Positions 53,759 to 62,448 of a DNA stretch of 64,000 nt are shown here, piece by piece; the stretch's first letter is position 1, and each line of letters begins with the position of its first letter. The notes under the pieces were generated by a model, which saw nothing but the letters and a program-made list of their open reading frames with translations, was not told the DNA's origin and ran no database searches. The stretch comes from Sphingobium sp. 15-1 (GTDB taxonomy: Bacteria; Pseudomonadota; Alphaproteobacteria; Sphingomonadales; Sphingomonadaceae). The position numbers and the translations under genes were made by a program. The stretch is from contig NZ_JABXJG010000002.1 in assembly GCF_013375535.1 (NCBI RefSeq), forward strand, positions 434,001 to 498,000, written 5' to 3'.

Positions 53759-54841
53759 TCAGGCCAAGCGGCCAAGGTCGATGAAGCGTTCGAGATGATG
53801 ATCCTCGTCCCCGAGCTGATGGCCGATCATCATCAGGCGCTTGGCATAATGCGACAGCGGCAGTTCCATGGTCATGCCGATGCCGCCATGAATCTGGATC
53901 GCCTCCTCCGCGACGGTCAGTCCGGTCCGGCCGATCGTGAACTTCGCCGCCGACACGGCCCGCTCGCGGTCAAGGCGGGGGTCTTGCAGCGATGCGGCGG
54001 CGCGAATGGCCGCCGAACGGGCCTGCTCTATGTCCAGGGCGACCGTCGCCATGCGATGTTGCAGCGCCTGGAAACTGCCGATCGGAACGCCGAACTGCGT
54101 GCGGGTGCGCATATAGTCGATGGTCGACGCCTTGATCACGTCCATGATGCCGACGGCTTCCCAGCACAGGGCGACGATGCCGGCGGCCACCGCCTCTTCC
54201 AGCACGGGAAGCGCCTTGCCCTCCAGGCCCACCAGACGGCCGGGAGCCGCGTCCAGACGAAGGTCCCCGGCCCGGCCGCCATCGATCAGCGCATAGTCCT
54301 CCACCGTCACGCCCACGGCATGCGGCTCGACCAGGAAGAGGGAAAGACCCGAGGCCGTCATCGCCGGCACCAATATCCCAGCAGCCGCGCCAAGATGCGG
54401 CACGACGGCTTTCCGCCCGTCCAGCCGCCAGCCATCCGCAGCGCGGCGGGCGGTGGCCGACACCCGGTCGAGCCGGTAGCTGCCAGGCTCCTGATGCGCG
54501 CAGGTCAGCATGCGCCGGCCCGAAAGCAAGTCTTCCGGCAGTTCCCGGCCCATGACGCGGCCAGCGATCAGAACCGCCAAAAACGGCTCGACGAGGAGGA
54601 AGCGGCCGAATTGTTCGAACAGTACGGCAATATCGAAGCCGGTGCCGCCGAACCCGCCGGCCTCTTCGCTGAACAGGGCGCCGATCACGCCCATTTCCGA
54701 CAGGGCGCTCCAATGGAGCGGCGAATAGCCTATGGCGGACCGGGCGGCCTCTAGCCGCGCCTCCATGCCGTAGCGATCGGACAGATAGCGTTCGACGGTG
54801 TCGGCCAGCATCCGCCGTTCTTCATCATGCTGGAAATTCAT
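53759..54841 (-). CDS. Acyl-CoA dehydrogenase family protein, shorter partner
   Basis: 360-residue acyl-CoA dehydrogenase. It contains FDIAVLFEQFGRFLLVEPFL, RTRTQFGVPIGSFQALQHRM and AIQIHGGIGMTMELPLSHYA. The gene starts 5 bases after the stop of a 398-residue acyl-CoA dehydrogenase. Such side-by-side unequal pairs form alpha2beta2 enzymes acting on cyclic or side-chain CoA esters in steroid and pimelate catabolism. ATG 54841 is used; an upstream TTG would overlap the previous gene. Confidence 0.9.
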   Translation of the reverse strand: MNFQHDEERRMLADTVERYLSDRYGMEARLEAARSAIGYSPLHWSALSEMGVIGALFSEEAGGFGGTGFDIAVLFEQFGRFLLVEPFLAVLIAGRVMGRELPEDLLSGRRMLTCAHQEPGSYRLDRVSATARRAADGWRLDGRKAVVPHLGAAAGILVPAMTASGLSLFLVEPHAVGVTVEDYALIDGGRAGDLRLDAAPGRLVGLEGKALPVLEEAVAAGIVALCWEAVGIMDVIKASTIDYMRTRTQFGVPIGSFQALQHRMATVALDIEQARSAAIRAAASLQDPRLDRERAVSAAKFTIGRTGLTVAEEAIQIHGGIGMTMELPLSHYAKRLMMIGHQLGDEDHHLERFIDLGRLA

Positions 54842-54846
54842 GGTCG

Positions 54847-56043
54847 TCAAAGCTCCAGCATCGTTTTGGTGATGATGCCGCGCTGCACCTCGTTCGATCC
54901 GGCATAGATCGAATGCTTGCGGCCGTTCAGATATTCGACGGTGGCGGCGGTGGCCCAGGGCGGCCCGGGCACAGCGCCGGAAAACCCCTCCTCCAATGCC
55001 CCCGCTATGTGGAGCTGCGCATAGGGGCCCAGCGCGCGGCGGGCGAGCGAGGCGATGTCCTGGCGCAGTTCGCTGCCGCGGATCTTGAGCATCGCGCTTT
55101 CCGCCATCGGCGCGGCGCCTTCGGCCGAGGCGGCCAGGATGCGCAGTGTGGTGACCTGCAGATTGTCGAGGTCAATCTCCAGCCGGGCCAGCCGCGTGGC
55201 GAACATCCTGTCCTCGCAAAGCGGCTTGCCGTCCTTCGCCAGAGTGCGCGCCTGATGTCTCAGGCGCCCCAGCTCGGCCAGCGATTCCCCGACGAACGCC
55301 GCGCCGGTGCGCTCATGCGTCAGCAGATATTTCGCGTAGGTCCAGCCGCTATTTTCCTCTCCGATCAAATGGGCGGCGGGCACCCGGACATCGGTGAAGA
55401 ATATCTCGTTCACTTCATGCTCGCCGTCGAGCGTGATGATCGGACGCACCTCCACGCCCGGCATGGCCATGTCGATGACGAGGAAGGAGATGCCGGCCTG
55501 CTTCTTCGCCGCAGGGTCCGTCCGGACGAGGCAGAAGATCATATTCGCGTAATGGCCGTACGTCGTCCAGGTCTTCTGGCCGTTGACGATATAATCGTCG
55601 CCGTCGCGCACCGCCGTGGTGCGCACTGCGGCAAGGTCCGAGCCGGCGCCGGGTTCCGAATAGCCCTGGCACCACCAGTCGCTGCCGTCGAGGATGCGCG
55701 GCAGCCAGCGCCGCTTTTGTTCCTCCGATCCATATTTGATCAGGACCGGACCGATCATTGTCAGCCCGAAAGGCTGGATATGCGGCGCGAAGGCGGCCGC
55801 CGCCTCGATCGAGAAGATATGGCGCTCGACATAGCTCCAGCCGGTACCGCCCCATTCGACCGGCCAGGCCGCCGCCAGCCAGCCCCGCGCATGGAGGATG
55901 GCGTGCCATTCCTCATAATCGCGCTTTTCCAGTCGCTGTCCGCGCCTGACCTTTTCCGAAAGGCGACAGGGAAGATTTTTCCGGATGAAGTTGCGTACTT
56001 CTTCCCGGAAATCCCGTTCTGATGCAGAGAAATTCAAATCCAT
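54847..56043 (-). CDS. Acyl-CoA dehydrogenase family protein, longer partner
   Basis: 398-residue acyl-CoA dehydrogenase. Segments: WPVEWGGTGWSYVERHIFSI, WWCQGYSEPGAGSDLAAVRT, the FAD region KTWTTYGHYANMIFCLVR and the C-terminal YLNGRKHSIYAGSNEVQRGI with the expected glycine-rich end. Type and neighbourhood resemble pimeloyl-CoA dehydrogenase large subunits and steroid FadE proteins. It likely pairs with the next gene as a heterotetramer and starts a beta-oxidation turn. Confidence 0.92.
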   Translation of the reverse strand: MDLNFSASERDFREEVRNFIRKNLPCRLSEKVRRGQRLEKRDYEEWHAILHARGWLAAAWPVEWGGTGWSYVERHIFSIEAAAAFAPHIQPFGLTMIGPVLIKYGSEEQKRRWLPRILDGSDWWCQGYSEPGAGSDLAAVRTTAVRDGDDYIVNGQKTWTTYGHYANMIFCLVRTDPAAKKQAGISFLVIDMAMPGVEVRPIITLDGEHEVNEIFFTDVRVPAAHLIGEENSGWTYAKYLLTHERTGAAFVGESLAELGRLRHQARTLAKDGKPLCEDRMFATRLARLEIDLDNLQVTTLRILAASAEGAAPMAESAMLKIRGSELRQDIASLARRALGPYAQLHIAGALEEGFSGAVPGPPWATAATVEYLNGRKHSIYAGSNEVQRGIITKTMLEL

Positions 56044-56094
56044 CTGGCAACCCCGATTATCGTAGGTGCACTTTTGTCCGGAAGCAGTCCTGAC

Positions 56095-56109
56095 GATAAT
56101 GACGTTATC
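56095..56109. promoter_or_regulatory. Palindrome upstream of the paired acyl-CoA dehydrogenases
   Basis: GATAATGACGTTATC has arms GATAA/TTATC; related CGATTATC words lie at 56054-56061 and 56113-56120. It falls in the 141-base gap 56044-56184 before the acyl-CoA dehydrogenase genes and may be an internal control site, possibly for the TetR-TetR regulator. Confidence 0.35.
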
Positions 56110-56184
56110 CAGCGATTATCAGGTAGCAACTTGCCTCAGACCAATGTCGCGTCTCGCAGGGACTGGTAACGATATGGTCCCGTA

Positions 56185-57279
56185 TCAATCCTGGATGCTG
56201 GCCATCGCCGCAAATCTTGGCGAAAACTGTCCTTCCAGCACCGCATTATACAGACGCTCCACCTCCTCCCGACCCGAATGGAAGGAGATGTCGAGCAAAC
56301 CGTCCACGGCGTCGGCAAAGGGTTCCCAGGCTTCGCTGAGGCGTTTCTCATAGCCCTCCACGCCCCACATCGCGACCTTCGCATCGACATGGCCGGGGGC
56401 AAAGAACATCGTCGGCCGGGGGCCTGGAAGACCCGACGCCCGCCCCGGGTCCTCCCAGTGCGAACTGCCCACCGCGCAGCTATAGCGCAGCGCATCCTGG
56501 AAATGATGGTGCACGGCCGAACGCAGCCGGGCGCTGCCAGCCATGTCGCCGAACACGGTGGGAGCGACGGCAAGCGTCCCGACCGCCTCATAATCGATCA
56601 CATCGTCGTAAAAGCGGGTTTCGTCGACGAACCCCATGTTCGAGTCCGAGGTCAGGCCAATGATCTGCAACCCGTCGCGGGACCGGTTCTTCAGCAGGCA
56701 GGCCAGCGCGAGAGAAGTCTTGCTCGACGCGCTCGAAATCAGCACTTGCCGGGCGCCGAAAAAGCCATTCTCCACCAGAAAGCCGGTGATCAGGAACGAA
56801 GTCGCGAAAAGCGGCCGGAAGATGGACTGCAACGCTTCGAGCCTGGGCGATCCGAAGGCCTTGTCCTCCGATATGCGCCAGTAGCGGTTGTAGACCGCCG
56901 ACAATTCGGAACGCCAGGGCGACGCGTCAGCGAAGCCCGCGGCGGTAAGGTCGCCCACCGTCACCACCAATTCGCTCGACATCGGGAAATAGCCGTAAAT
57001 CCGCTCACCGGCGGCCAGCCCGTCCGCCCGGCTTTCCGCCACGTCCGCCATGCCCCAGACAGGCAGCCTGCCATAGCCGTCGGGCGCCGGGAAGAAGTCC
57101 CAGTAACGCAGCTTCTCACCGAACACCGCATAGGTGATGTTGTTCGCCGTCAGGGCGAAGCGATCGATGCGCAGGCGCGCCTGCCCAGGCCGCAATTCCT
57201 CCGCCGGTTCCTGCCGCCAGGCCGTCGACCGGAAATCCTTCCGATCGATGAGAAAGTCTGTCCTGTCGTGCGTCATCAT
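56185..57279 (-). CDS. DUF2855 family protein (MDR-like)
   Basis: 364-residue protein of the DUF2855 family, distantly like medium-chain dehydrogenases. It has an MDR-like N-terminal half (LRIDRFALTANNITYAVFGE, RLPVWGMADVAES) and a weak nucleotide-binding region (FGARQVLISSASSKTSLALA) without a normal GxGxxG. No biochemical function is established for the family to my knowledge. It is placed between acyl-CoA dehydrogenase and acyl-CoA ligase genes, so a reductase-like or isomerase role on an acyl or ketone intermediate is possible. Confidence 0.82.
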   Translation of the reverse strand: MMTHDRTDFLIDRKDFRSTAWRQEPAEELRPGQARLRIDRFALTANNITYAVFGEKLRYWDFFPAPDGYGRLPVWGMADVAESRADGLAAGERIYGYFPMSSELVVTVGDLTAAGFADASPWRSELSAVYNRYWRISEDKAFGSPRLEALQSIFRPLFATSFLITGFLVENGFFGARQVLISSASSKTSLALACLLKNRSRDGLQIIGLTSDSNMGFVDETRFYDDVIDYEAVGTLAVAPTVFGDMAGSARLRSAVHHHFQDALRYSCAVGSSHWEDPGRASGLPGPRPTMFFAPGHVDAKVAMWGVEGYEKRLSEAWEPFADAVDGLLDISFHSGREEVERLYNAVLEGQFSPRFAAMASIQD

Positions 57280-57355
57280 GCATTCCTAAACCTGTTCGAC
57301 GCGTCCGTCGATTGCGCCATTACGCGGGCATCCCGCCTGTTGAAGCCATCCGGGC

Positions 57356-59005
57356 TCATGCCTGTCCGCGCCCGTCAGCGAACTGGCGGCGAAGCGCCTT
57401 CTTGTCGATCTTTCCCACGGTCGTCCTGGGCAAAGCGGCCACGCATTCGATCCGGTCGATGCGCGCATAGCGGCTGATCGCGCCGCGCGCCGAGGCGGCC
57501 TGAAGCGGCGCGTTGACGGCATCGAGCGACAGGGGTTCCTCCCCCGACGGGACGATGACGGCGATCGGCCGCTCGCCCCAGCGCGCATCGGGCACGCCGA
57601 CCACGGCCACTTCACCAACGCCCAGCACCAGCGCGATGATCCGCTCCAGATCGAGCGAGGGGATCCACTCCCCGCCTGACTTGATCACGTCCTTCAGCCG
57701 GTCGCAAATGGCGATGCGGCCATGCTTGTCGATCGTCGCGACATCCTGGGTATGCATCCAGCCGCCCTTCCAGAGCGCCTCGGTCGCCGCTTCATCGCCC
57801 AGATAGCTGGAGGCCAGCCAGGGCGAGCGCAAGACCAGCTCGCCCCGCGACTGTCCGTCCCGCGGCAGTTCGCGCATATCCTCGTCGACGACCTTCGCGT
57901 AGACGAGCGGATAGGTGATGCCCGCCCCGGTCATCGCGGCGATTTGCTCACTGCGATCCTCGGCTTCCCCGGCGGGCGGCCGGGCGACGGAGATGGACGG
58001 GCATGTCTCCGACATCCCATAGCCGGCAACCAGCCTCATGCCCCGGCGCAGCCCCTCTTCGTAGAGCGCGGGACTGAGCGCCGATCCACCAATGCCCATC
58101 GTCCAGCCCGTCAGGTCGGTGCCGGTGCTTTCGGCGGTGTCCAGCAGCATGCGAAGCACCGTCGGCACGCCGTGCGAATAAGTGACCCCTTCGCGCCGCC
58201 GCAACTCGCAGATCAAGGCGGGATCGTAGCGGCCCGGATAGACCTGCTTGCACCCCAGCATCGTGGCGACATAGGGCATGCCCCAGGCATGGACATGGAA
58301 CATCGGCGTCAGCGGCATATAGACCGCGTCCAGGCTGATCGCTTCATTCTGCGTCAAGCCCGACGGCAGGGCAGTCACCAATGTGTGGAGGACCAGTTGC
58401 CGGTGGGTGAAGCACAGCGCCTTGGGATTGCCCGTCGTGCCGCTGGTGTAGAAGGTCGTCGCGACCGCATTCTCATCGAAATCGCGAAAGGCGAAGGCGG
58501 GCGACGCCTGCTCCAGCAGGACCTCATATTCGCCCGCCGCGAAGGCCGGCAGCGCGTCATCCCCGCCATCCAGCATGACCACGATCGTCCGCAACGCGGG
58601 CAGACGGTCGCGAAAGTCCGCGAGCAGCGGCAGGAAGTCGCGATGGACCAGCAATATCTGGGCGCCGGCATGCGCCAGCGTGTAAGCCACCTGTTCGGAC
58701 GGCAGCCTGACATTCACGGTCTGGAGCACCGCCCCCATCATCGGGACGGCGAAATAGGCTTCCAGATAGCGATGGCTGTCCCAGTCCATCACGGCGATGG
58801 TGTCGCCCTCCCCCGCGCCCAGGGCGGTCAGCAACGAGGCGAGCCGGCCGACCCGCCCGCGCAGGTCGCGATAGGTGAAGCGCAGCCGATCCCGATAGAC
58901 GATCTGCTGATCCGCGCTGGTCAGCAGCGCGGCCTCCAGGAGATGGCCGATCGTCAGCGGATACCGATATGCTTCAGCGGCGGGTTCCACAAAGCGAAGA
59001 GGCAT
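57356..59005 (-). CDS. Fatty-acyl/aryl-CoA ligase (AMP-binding, FadD-like)
   Basis: 549-residue AMP-forming acyl-CoA ligase. The phosphate loop FYTSGTTGNPKALCFTH, the gate YMPLTPMFHVHAWG, GYGMSETCPSISVARPP and the C-terminal IKSGGEWIPSLDLERIIA and GKIDKKALR (catalytic Lys) are complete. It resembles ligases for medium-chain or cyclic acids and probably activates the substrate of the cluster. The ribosome site is duplicated (see 59008-59032). ATG 59005. Confidence 0.9.
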   Translation of the reverse strand: MPLRFVEPAAEAYRYPLTIGHLLEAALLTSADQQIVYRDRLRFTYRDLRGRVGRLASLLTALGAGEGDTIAVMDWDSHRYLEAYFAVPMMGAVLQTVNVRLPSEQVAYTLAHAGAQILLVHRDFLPLLADFRDRLPALRTIVVMLDGGDDALPAFAAGEYEVLLEQASPAFAFRDFDENAVATTFYTSGTTGNPKALCFTHRQLVLHTLVTALPSGLTQNEAISLDAVYMPLTPMFHVHAWGMPYVATMLGCKQVYPGRYDPALICELRRREGVTYSHGVPTVLRMLLDTAESTGTDLTGWTMGIGGSALSPALYEEGLRRGMRLVAGYGMSETCPSISVARPPAGEAEDRSEQIAAMTGAGITYPLVYAKVVDEDMRELPRDGQSRGELVLRSPWLASSYLGDEAATEALWKGGWMHTQDVATIDKHGRIAICDRLKDVIKSGGEWIPSLDLERIIALVLGVGEVAVVGVPDARWGERPIAVIVPSGEEPLSLDAVNAPLQAASARGAISRYARIDRIECVAALPRTTVGKIDKKALRRQFADGRGQA

Positions 59006-59007
59006 TG

Positions 59008-59032
59008 CTATTCTCCTGGCCTATTCTCCTGG
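59008..59032 (-). repeat. Tandem duplication carrying two Shine-Dalgarno sites
   Basis: On the minus strand CCAGGAGAATAG occurs twice with a 13-base period directly before the ligase ATG. Both copies contain AGGAGA, the nearer one correctly spaced. Confidence 0.75.
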
Positions 59033-61252
59033 TCAGAATTTGTAACCGACCGAAGCCCCGATCTGGCGCGCAGGCTGGTAGCGCGTGACGCCCAGGGAGC
59101 CGATGAGGGACGATACCACGACGACATTCTCCTTGACCTGGCGGTTGGTCACGTTGAGCGCGAAAATGCTGGCGTTCCAGCGGCCGTCCGCGCTCACATA
59201 GCGGGCCGACAGGTTCAGCTTGCCGATCGCCTTCTGCGAAGAGACGGGAATGTTGAACTCGCTGAAATAGACCCGTGACTTCCAGTCGTAGCGCGCGCCG
59301 AGGGTGACCGTCGCCCCGTCCACGGGAATATCATAATAGGCGCCGCCGCTGGCGCTGTATTTGGGCGAGTTGGGCAGCGCATTGCCGGCCAGTTGGATGC
59401 CTTGGACCACGACGCCGTTGATCGTCGCACTGTCCGGCAGGAAGGTCGGCCGGGCGTCGTCCCGGGTGAAGAACTCGTCGAATTTCGCGTCCAGCCAGGA
59501 CGCGTTGAGATCGAAATGCAGCGGCGGGACCGGCCGGAGCTTGATTTCCGCCTCCACGCCCTTGACCGTGGCGCGGGCGGCGTTCGTCACCTGGACGAGC
59601 GGACCCACAATCTGGTTTACCTGCAAATCCTTGTACTTCATGCGGAACGCCGCCAGATTGGCCTGCAGCACGCCGCCGAAATAATTGCCCTTCAGGCCCA
59701 CCTCGATATTGGTGTTGGTCTCCGGATCGAACGGGATCGCCGCCGCGCCGGCGGAAAAGCCGCCGCCCTTGTAGCCCGTGCCATATTTGGCATAGCCGGT
59801 GATCGCCGGACTGAACTTATACGATGCGCCGAATTCATAGGTGACGCGACCCCAGCCTTCGCTTCCGGTGGCAGGCGACACGCCGAAATTATTATAGTTC
59901 GAAATCGACTTGCGATCATGCGTGTAGCGCAGCCCGGCGAAGAGACGCAGCGCGTCGGTGGGCCGGTATTGCACCTGGCCGAACCCGGCATAGGATTCCG
60001 ACTTGATGGAGTCCGCGCCAAGATTGACGGTGACCGCGCCCAGCACGTCGAGCGGCGGCGGAAGGATGCTGATCGGCACCGAGATGTCCTGGCTCAGACT
60101 CTCGTGGAAATAATTGGCGCCGACGATCAGGCTGAGCGGCTTGCCGGCGTCCGACGCGTAGATCAGTTCGCCATAGGTCTGCCGGGCGTCGTTTTCCTGA
60201 AAGGTCGAGGTGTGGTCCACCGCGGTGCCGTCGCCATCGGTCAAGATGACGATATTCGTCTCGCCATAGGATGCCGTCGCCTTCAATTCGCCGCCGCCGA
60301 TCTGAAGCGTCGAGACCGAGGTGATGAACTTGGCCTTGTTGTTCTTGTAGCCGTAATTGTTGAACAGCTTGCGGTCGCTGACGTCGCCGCGCGACGCGCC
60401 GGCCAGCACGGCGGGCACCGTGCCGTCAGGCGTGCCGCTCAGCCATTGGGAGGGACCGGCGCCGCGGTCCTTCATATATTCCAGGGACAGGCGGGTGACG
60501 AACGGGCCGTTGCCAGCCTCGATCTGCGCCCGGACCGAGGCGCTGTCGACATCGTCCATCCTGGAGGGTGCCGCGCTCTTGCCGGTCGTCGGGACGAGGT
60601 TCCTGGTATAGCCCTGATTGTAATTCTGGCTCACCGACAGGCGTCCGCGCACCCCATTGGTGATCGGTCCGCTCAGATAGCCCGAAGAACGCACCATCCA
60701 CGGATCGAAACCGACCGAGGTGTCGATGCCATAATGCAGGTCGGCCGTCGGCCGGTTGGGTATGACGTTGATCGCGCCGCCCGTGGCGTTACGGCCGAAC
60801 AGCAATCCCTGGGGGCCCCGCAGCACTTCGACGCGCTCGACATCGTTCATGGTGGCGAGGGTCAGGACCGACTGCCCGATATAGACGCCGTCGGCATGCA
60901 CGGCGACACCCGCATCGGCGCCTGCATTGATCTGGGCGTTGCCGATGCCGCGAATGGTGATATTCGCATTGTTGTTGTAGGTGCTGATCTGAATATTGGG
61001 CATGCTGGAAGCGAGATCGGCCAGATTGGCGATCTGCGCCGCCTTGAGCGCGTCGCCGCTAATCGCGGTGACGGCGGTCGGCACGTTCCGGATGCTGTCG
61101 CTGCGGCGGGACGCCGTGACGATGATGTCGGAAATCGCCTGATCGCCGGACGTGGCCGCAGCCGCGGGATTTTCGCCGCTCTGGGCAAAAGCCGGCCCCG
61201 CAAGACCAAGCGCCGCGATCGATATGGTTCCCAAGAGATGATACCGCGCCAT
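59033..61252 (-). CDS. TonB-dependent receptor of the acyl-CoA catabolic cluster
   Basis: 739-residue outer-membrane receptor with a signal peptide (ends GPAFAQ), plug motif ISDIIVTASRRSDSIRNVPT and MNDVERVEVLRGPQGLLFGR NATGGAIN, and a barrel to RQIGASVGYKF. It belongs to the FecA/iron-complex-like subgroup widespread in sphingomonads. Close linkage to an acyl-CoA ligase suggests import of a hydrophobic substrate. ATG 61252 follows GAGGAGGGGTT. Confidence 0.88.
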   Translation of the reverse strand: MARYHLLGTISIAALGLAGPAFAQSGENPAAAATSGDQAISDIIVTASRRSDSIRNVPTAVTAISGDALKAAQIANLADLASSMPNIQISTYNNNANITIRGIGNAQINAGADAGVAVHADGVYIGQSVLTLATMNDVERVEVLRGPQGLLFGRNATGGAINVIPNRPTADLHYGIDTSVGFDPWMVRSSGYLSGPITNGVRGRLSVSQNYNQGYTRNLVPTTGKSAAPSRMDDVDSASVRAQIEAGNGPFVTRLSLEYMKDRGAGPSQWLSGTPDGTVPAVLAGASRGDVSDRKLFNNYGYKNNKAKFITSVSTLQIGGGELKATASYGETNIVILTDGDGTAVDHTSTFQENDARQTYGELIYASDAGKPLSLIVGANYFHESLSQDISVPISILPPPLDVLGAVTVNLGADSIKSESYAGFGQVQYRPTDALRLFAGLRYTHDRKSISNYNNFGVSPATGSEGWGRVTYEFGASYKFSPAITGYAKYGTGYKGGGFSAGAAAIPFDPETNTNIEVGLKGNYFGGVLQANLAAFRMKYKDLQVNQIVGPLVQVTNAARATVKGVEAEIKLRPVPPLHFDLNASWLDAKFDEFFTRDDARPTFLPDSATINGVVVQGIQLAGNALPNSPKYSASGGAYYDIPVDGATVTLGARYDWKSRVYFSEFNIPVSSQKAIGKLNLSARYVSADGRWNASIFALNVTNRQVKENVVVVSSLIGSLGVTRYQPARQIGASVGYKF

Positions 61253-61405
61253 AACCCCTCCTCCTCTGTATATTTCTTGATCCTTTCTAGGGGGTGGTGG
61301 ACTTCCCTCTAGGACGCCACTGTGCAATTTTCAGGTGGCATTTCCCCTCATCGAACCGATCGCCTCTCAACGTCATGTCGTGGCGCGCGCCGGGGCAAGG
61401 CGCGG

Positions 61406-62365
61406 TCAGACCCTTTCGGCGGTCTTATGCAGGCTAAGCGAAAACTGCCGGACCATATCGTGCAGGATGTCCCGCACCGGCTGCACGGAGTCTATCCGGC
61501 CCGCCACCTGCCCGGCCAGCGCGATCGACGCTTCCATGTCTCCGCCGAAATAGAGTTGCTTGGCCTGCTTGAACTCATCGAAGGCGGCGAAGCTCGGCAA
61601 TTGCTCCAGCCGCGCCGTGCGCTCGCTGCGCAACGCCCGCAGCGACGGCCTGCCAAGGCGGTTGAGCAGCACCGTGCCGGTATCGGAGGCGGACAGGATC
61701 GCCTGCTTCCAATTGGGGTGGACCGGCGACTCTTCCGAAGCCACCATGCGCGTGCCGATCTGAACCGCTTCCGCCCCCAGCACAAAGGCCGCGGCCATTG
61801 ACGTGCCGTCGCATATCCCCCCGGCCGCGCATAGCGGAAGCCGGGTGCGCGAACGGACGAGCGGCAGCAGCACGAAGGTGGATACCGGTTCAGGCCCCTT
61901 GAAGCCGCCGCCCTCGCCGCCTTCCACGATCAGGCCGTCGACGCCCGCATCCTCCGCCTTCAGCGCTGCGCTCAACGACGGCACGACATGGAAGACGGTG
62001 ATGCCCGCATCCTTCAGGCGGCCGCACAATGCCCTTGGGTCGCCGGCGGAGGTGGTGACGAACCGGACGCCCGCTTCATGCAGGAAGTCCACGATGCTCT
62101 CGTCGCGCATGAAAAGCTGCGGCAGGTTCACCCCGAACGGCTTGCCGGTGAGGGAAGGCATGCGCGCGATTTCCGCCTTGACGATGTCGAGTTCGCCCGA
62201 CGACGTCTCGACGATCCCCATGCCGCCCGCCTCCGAAACCGCGGAGGCCAGCGGGGCACGCGCGATCCATCCCATCGGCGCCTGGAAGATCGGATAATCG
62301 ATCCCCAGCATCCGGGATATGCGGCTGTCGATGGGCGGAGGCGGCGGTACCGTATCGATGCTCAA
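61406..62365 (-). CDS. Nitronate monooxygenase-family FMN protein
   Basis: 319-residue flavoprotein of the nitronate monooxygenase (2-nitropropane dioxygenase) family. It has IFQAPMGWIARAPLASAVSE, LIVEGGEGGGFKG and the FMN-phosphate segment PLCAAGGICDGTSMAAAFVL GAEAVQIGTRM. In steroid degradation a member of this family (IpdC) acts on CoA-ester rings, so an enoyl-type redox role is likelier here than nitronate oxidation. The only supported start is TTG at 62365, with AGGAG seven bases upstream. Confidence 0.87.
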   Translation of the reverse strand: MSIDTVPPPPPIDSRISRMLGIDYPIFQAPMGWIARAPLASAVSEAGGMGIVETSSGELDIVKAEIARMPSLTGKPFGVNLPQLFMRDESIVDFLHEAGVRFVTTSAGDPRALCGRLKDAGITVFHVVPSLSAALKAEDAGVDGLIVEGGEGGGFKGPEPVSTFVLLPLVRSRTRLPLCAAGGICDGTSMAAAFVLGAEAVQIGTRMVASEESPVHPNWKQAILSASDTGTVLLNRLGRPSLRALRSERTARLEQLPSFAAFDEFKQAKQLYFGGDMEASIALAGQVAGRIDSVQPVRDILHDMVRQFSLSLHKTAERV

Positions 62366-62448
62366 GGCGAAGCTCCTTTTCTGCTATGATGGGTCGGGCC
62401 GGTACGCTGGCGACCGCGCCATGGAAGATCGCGATCGGAATATTTTCA

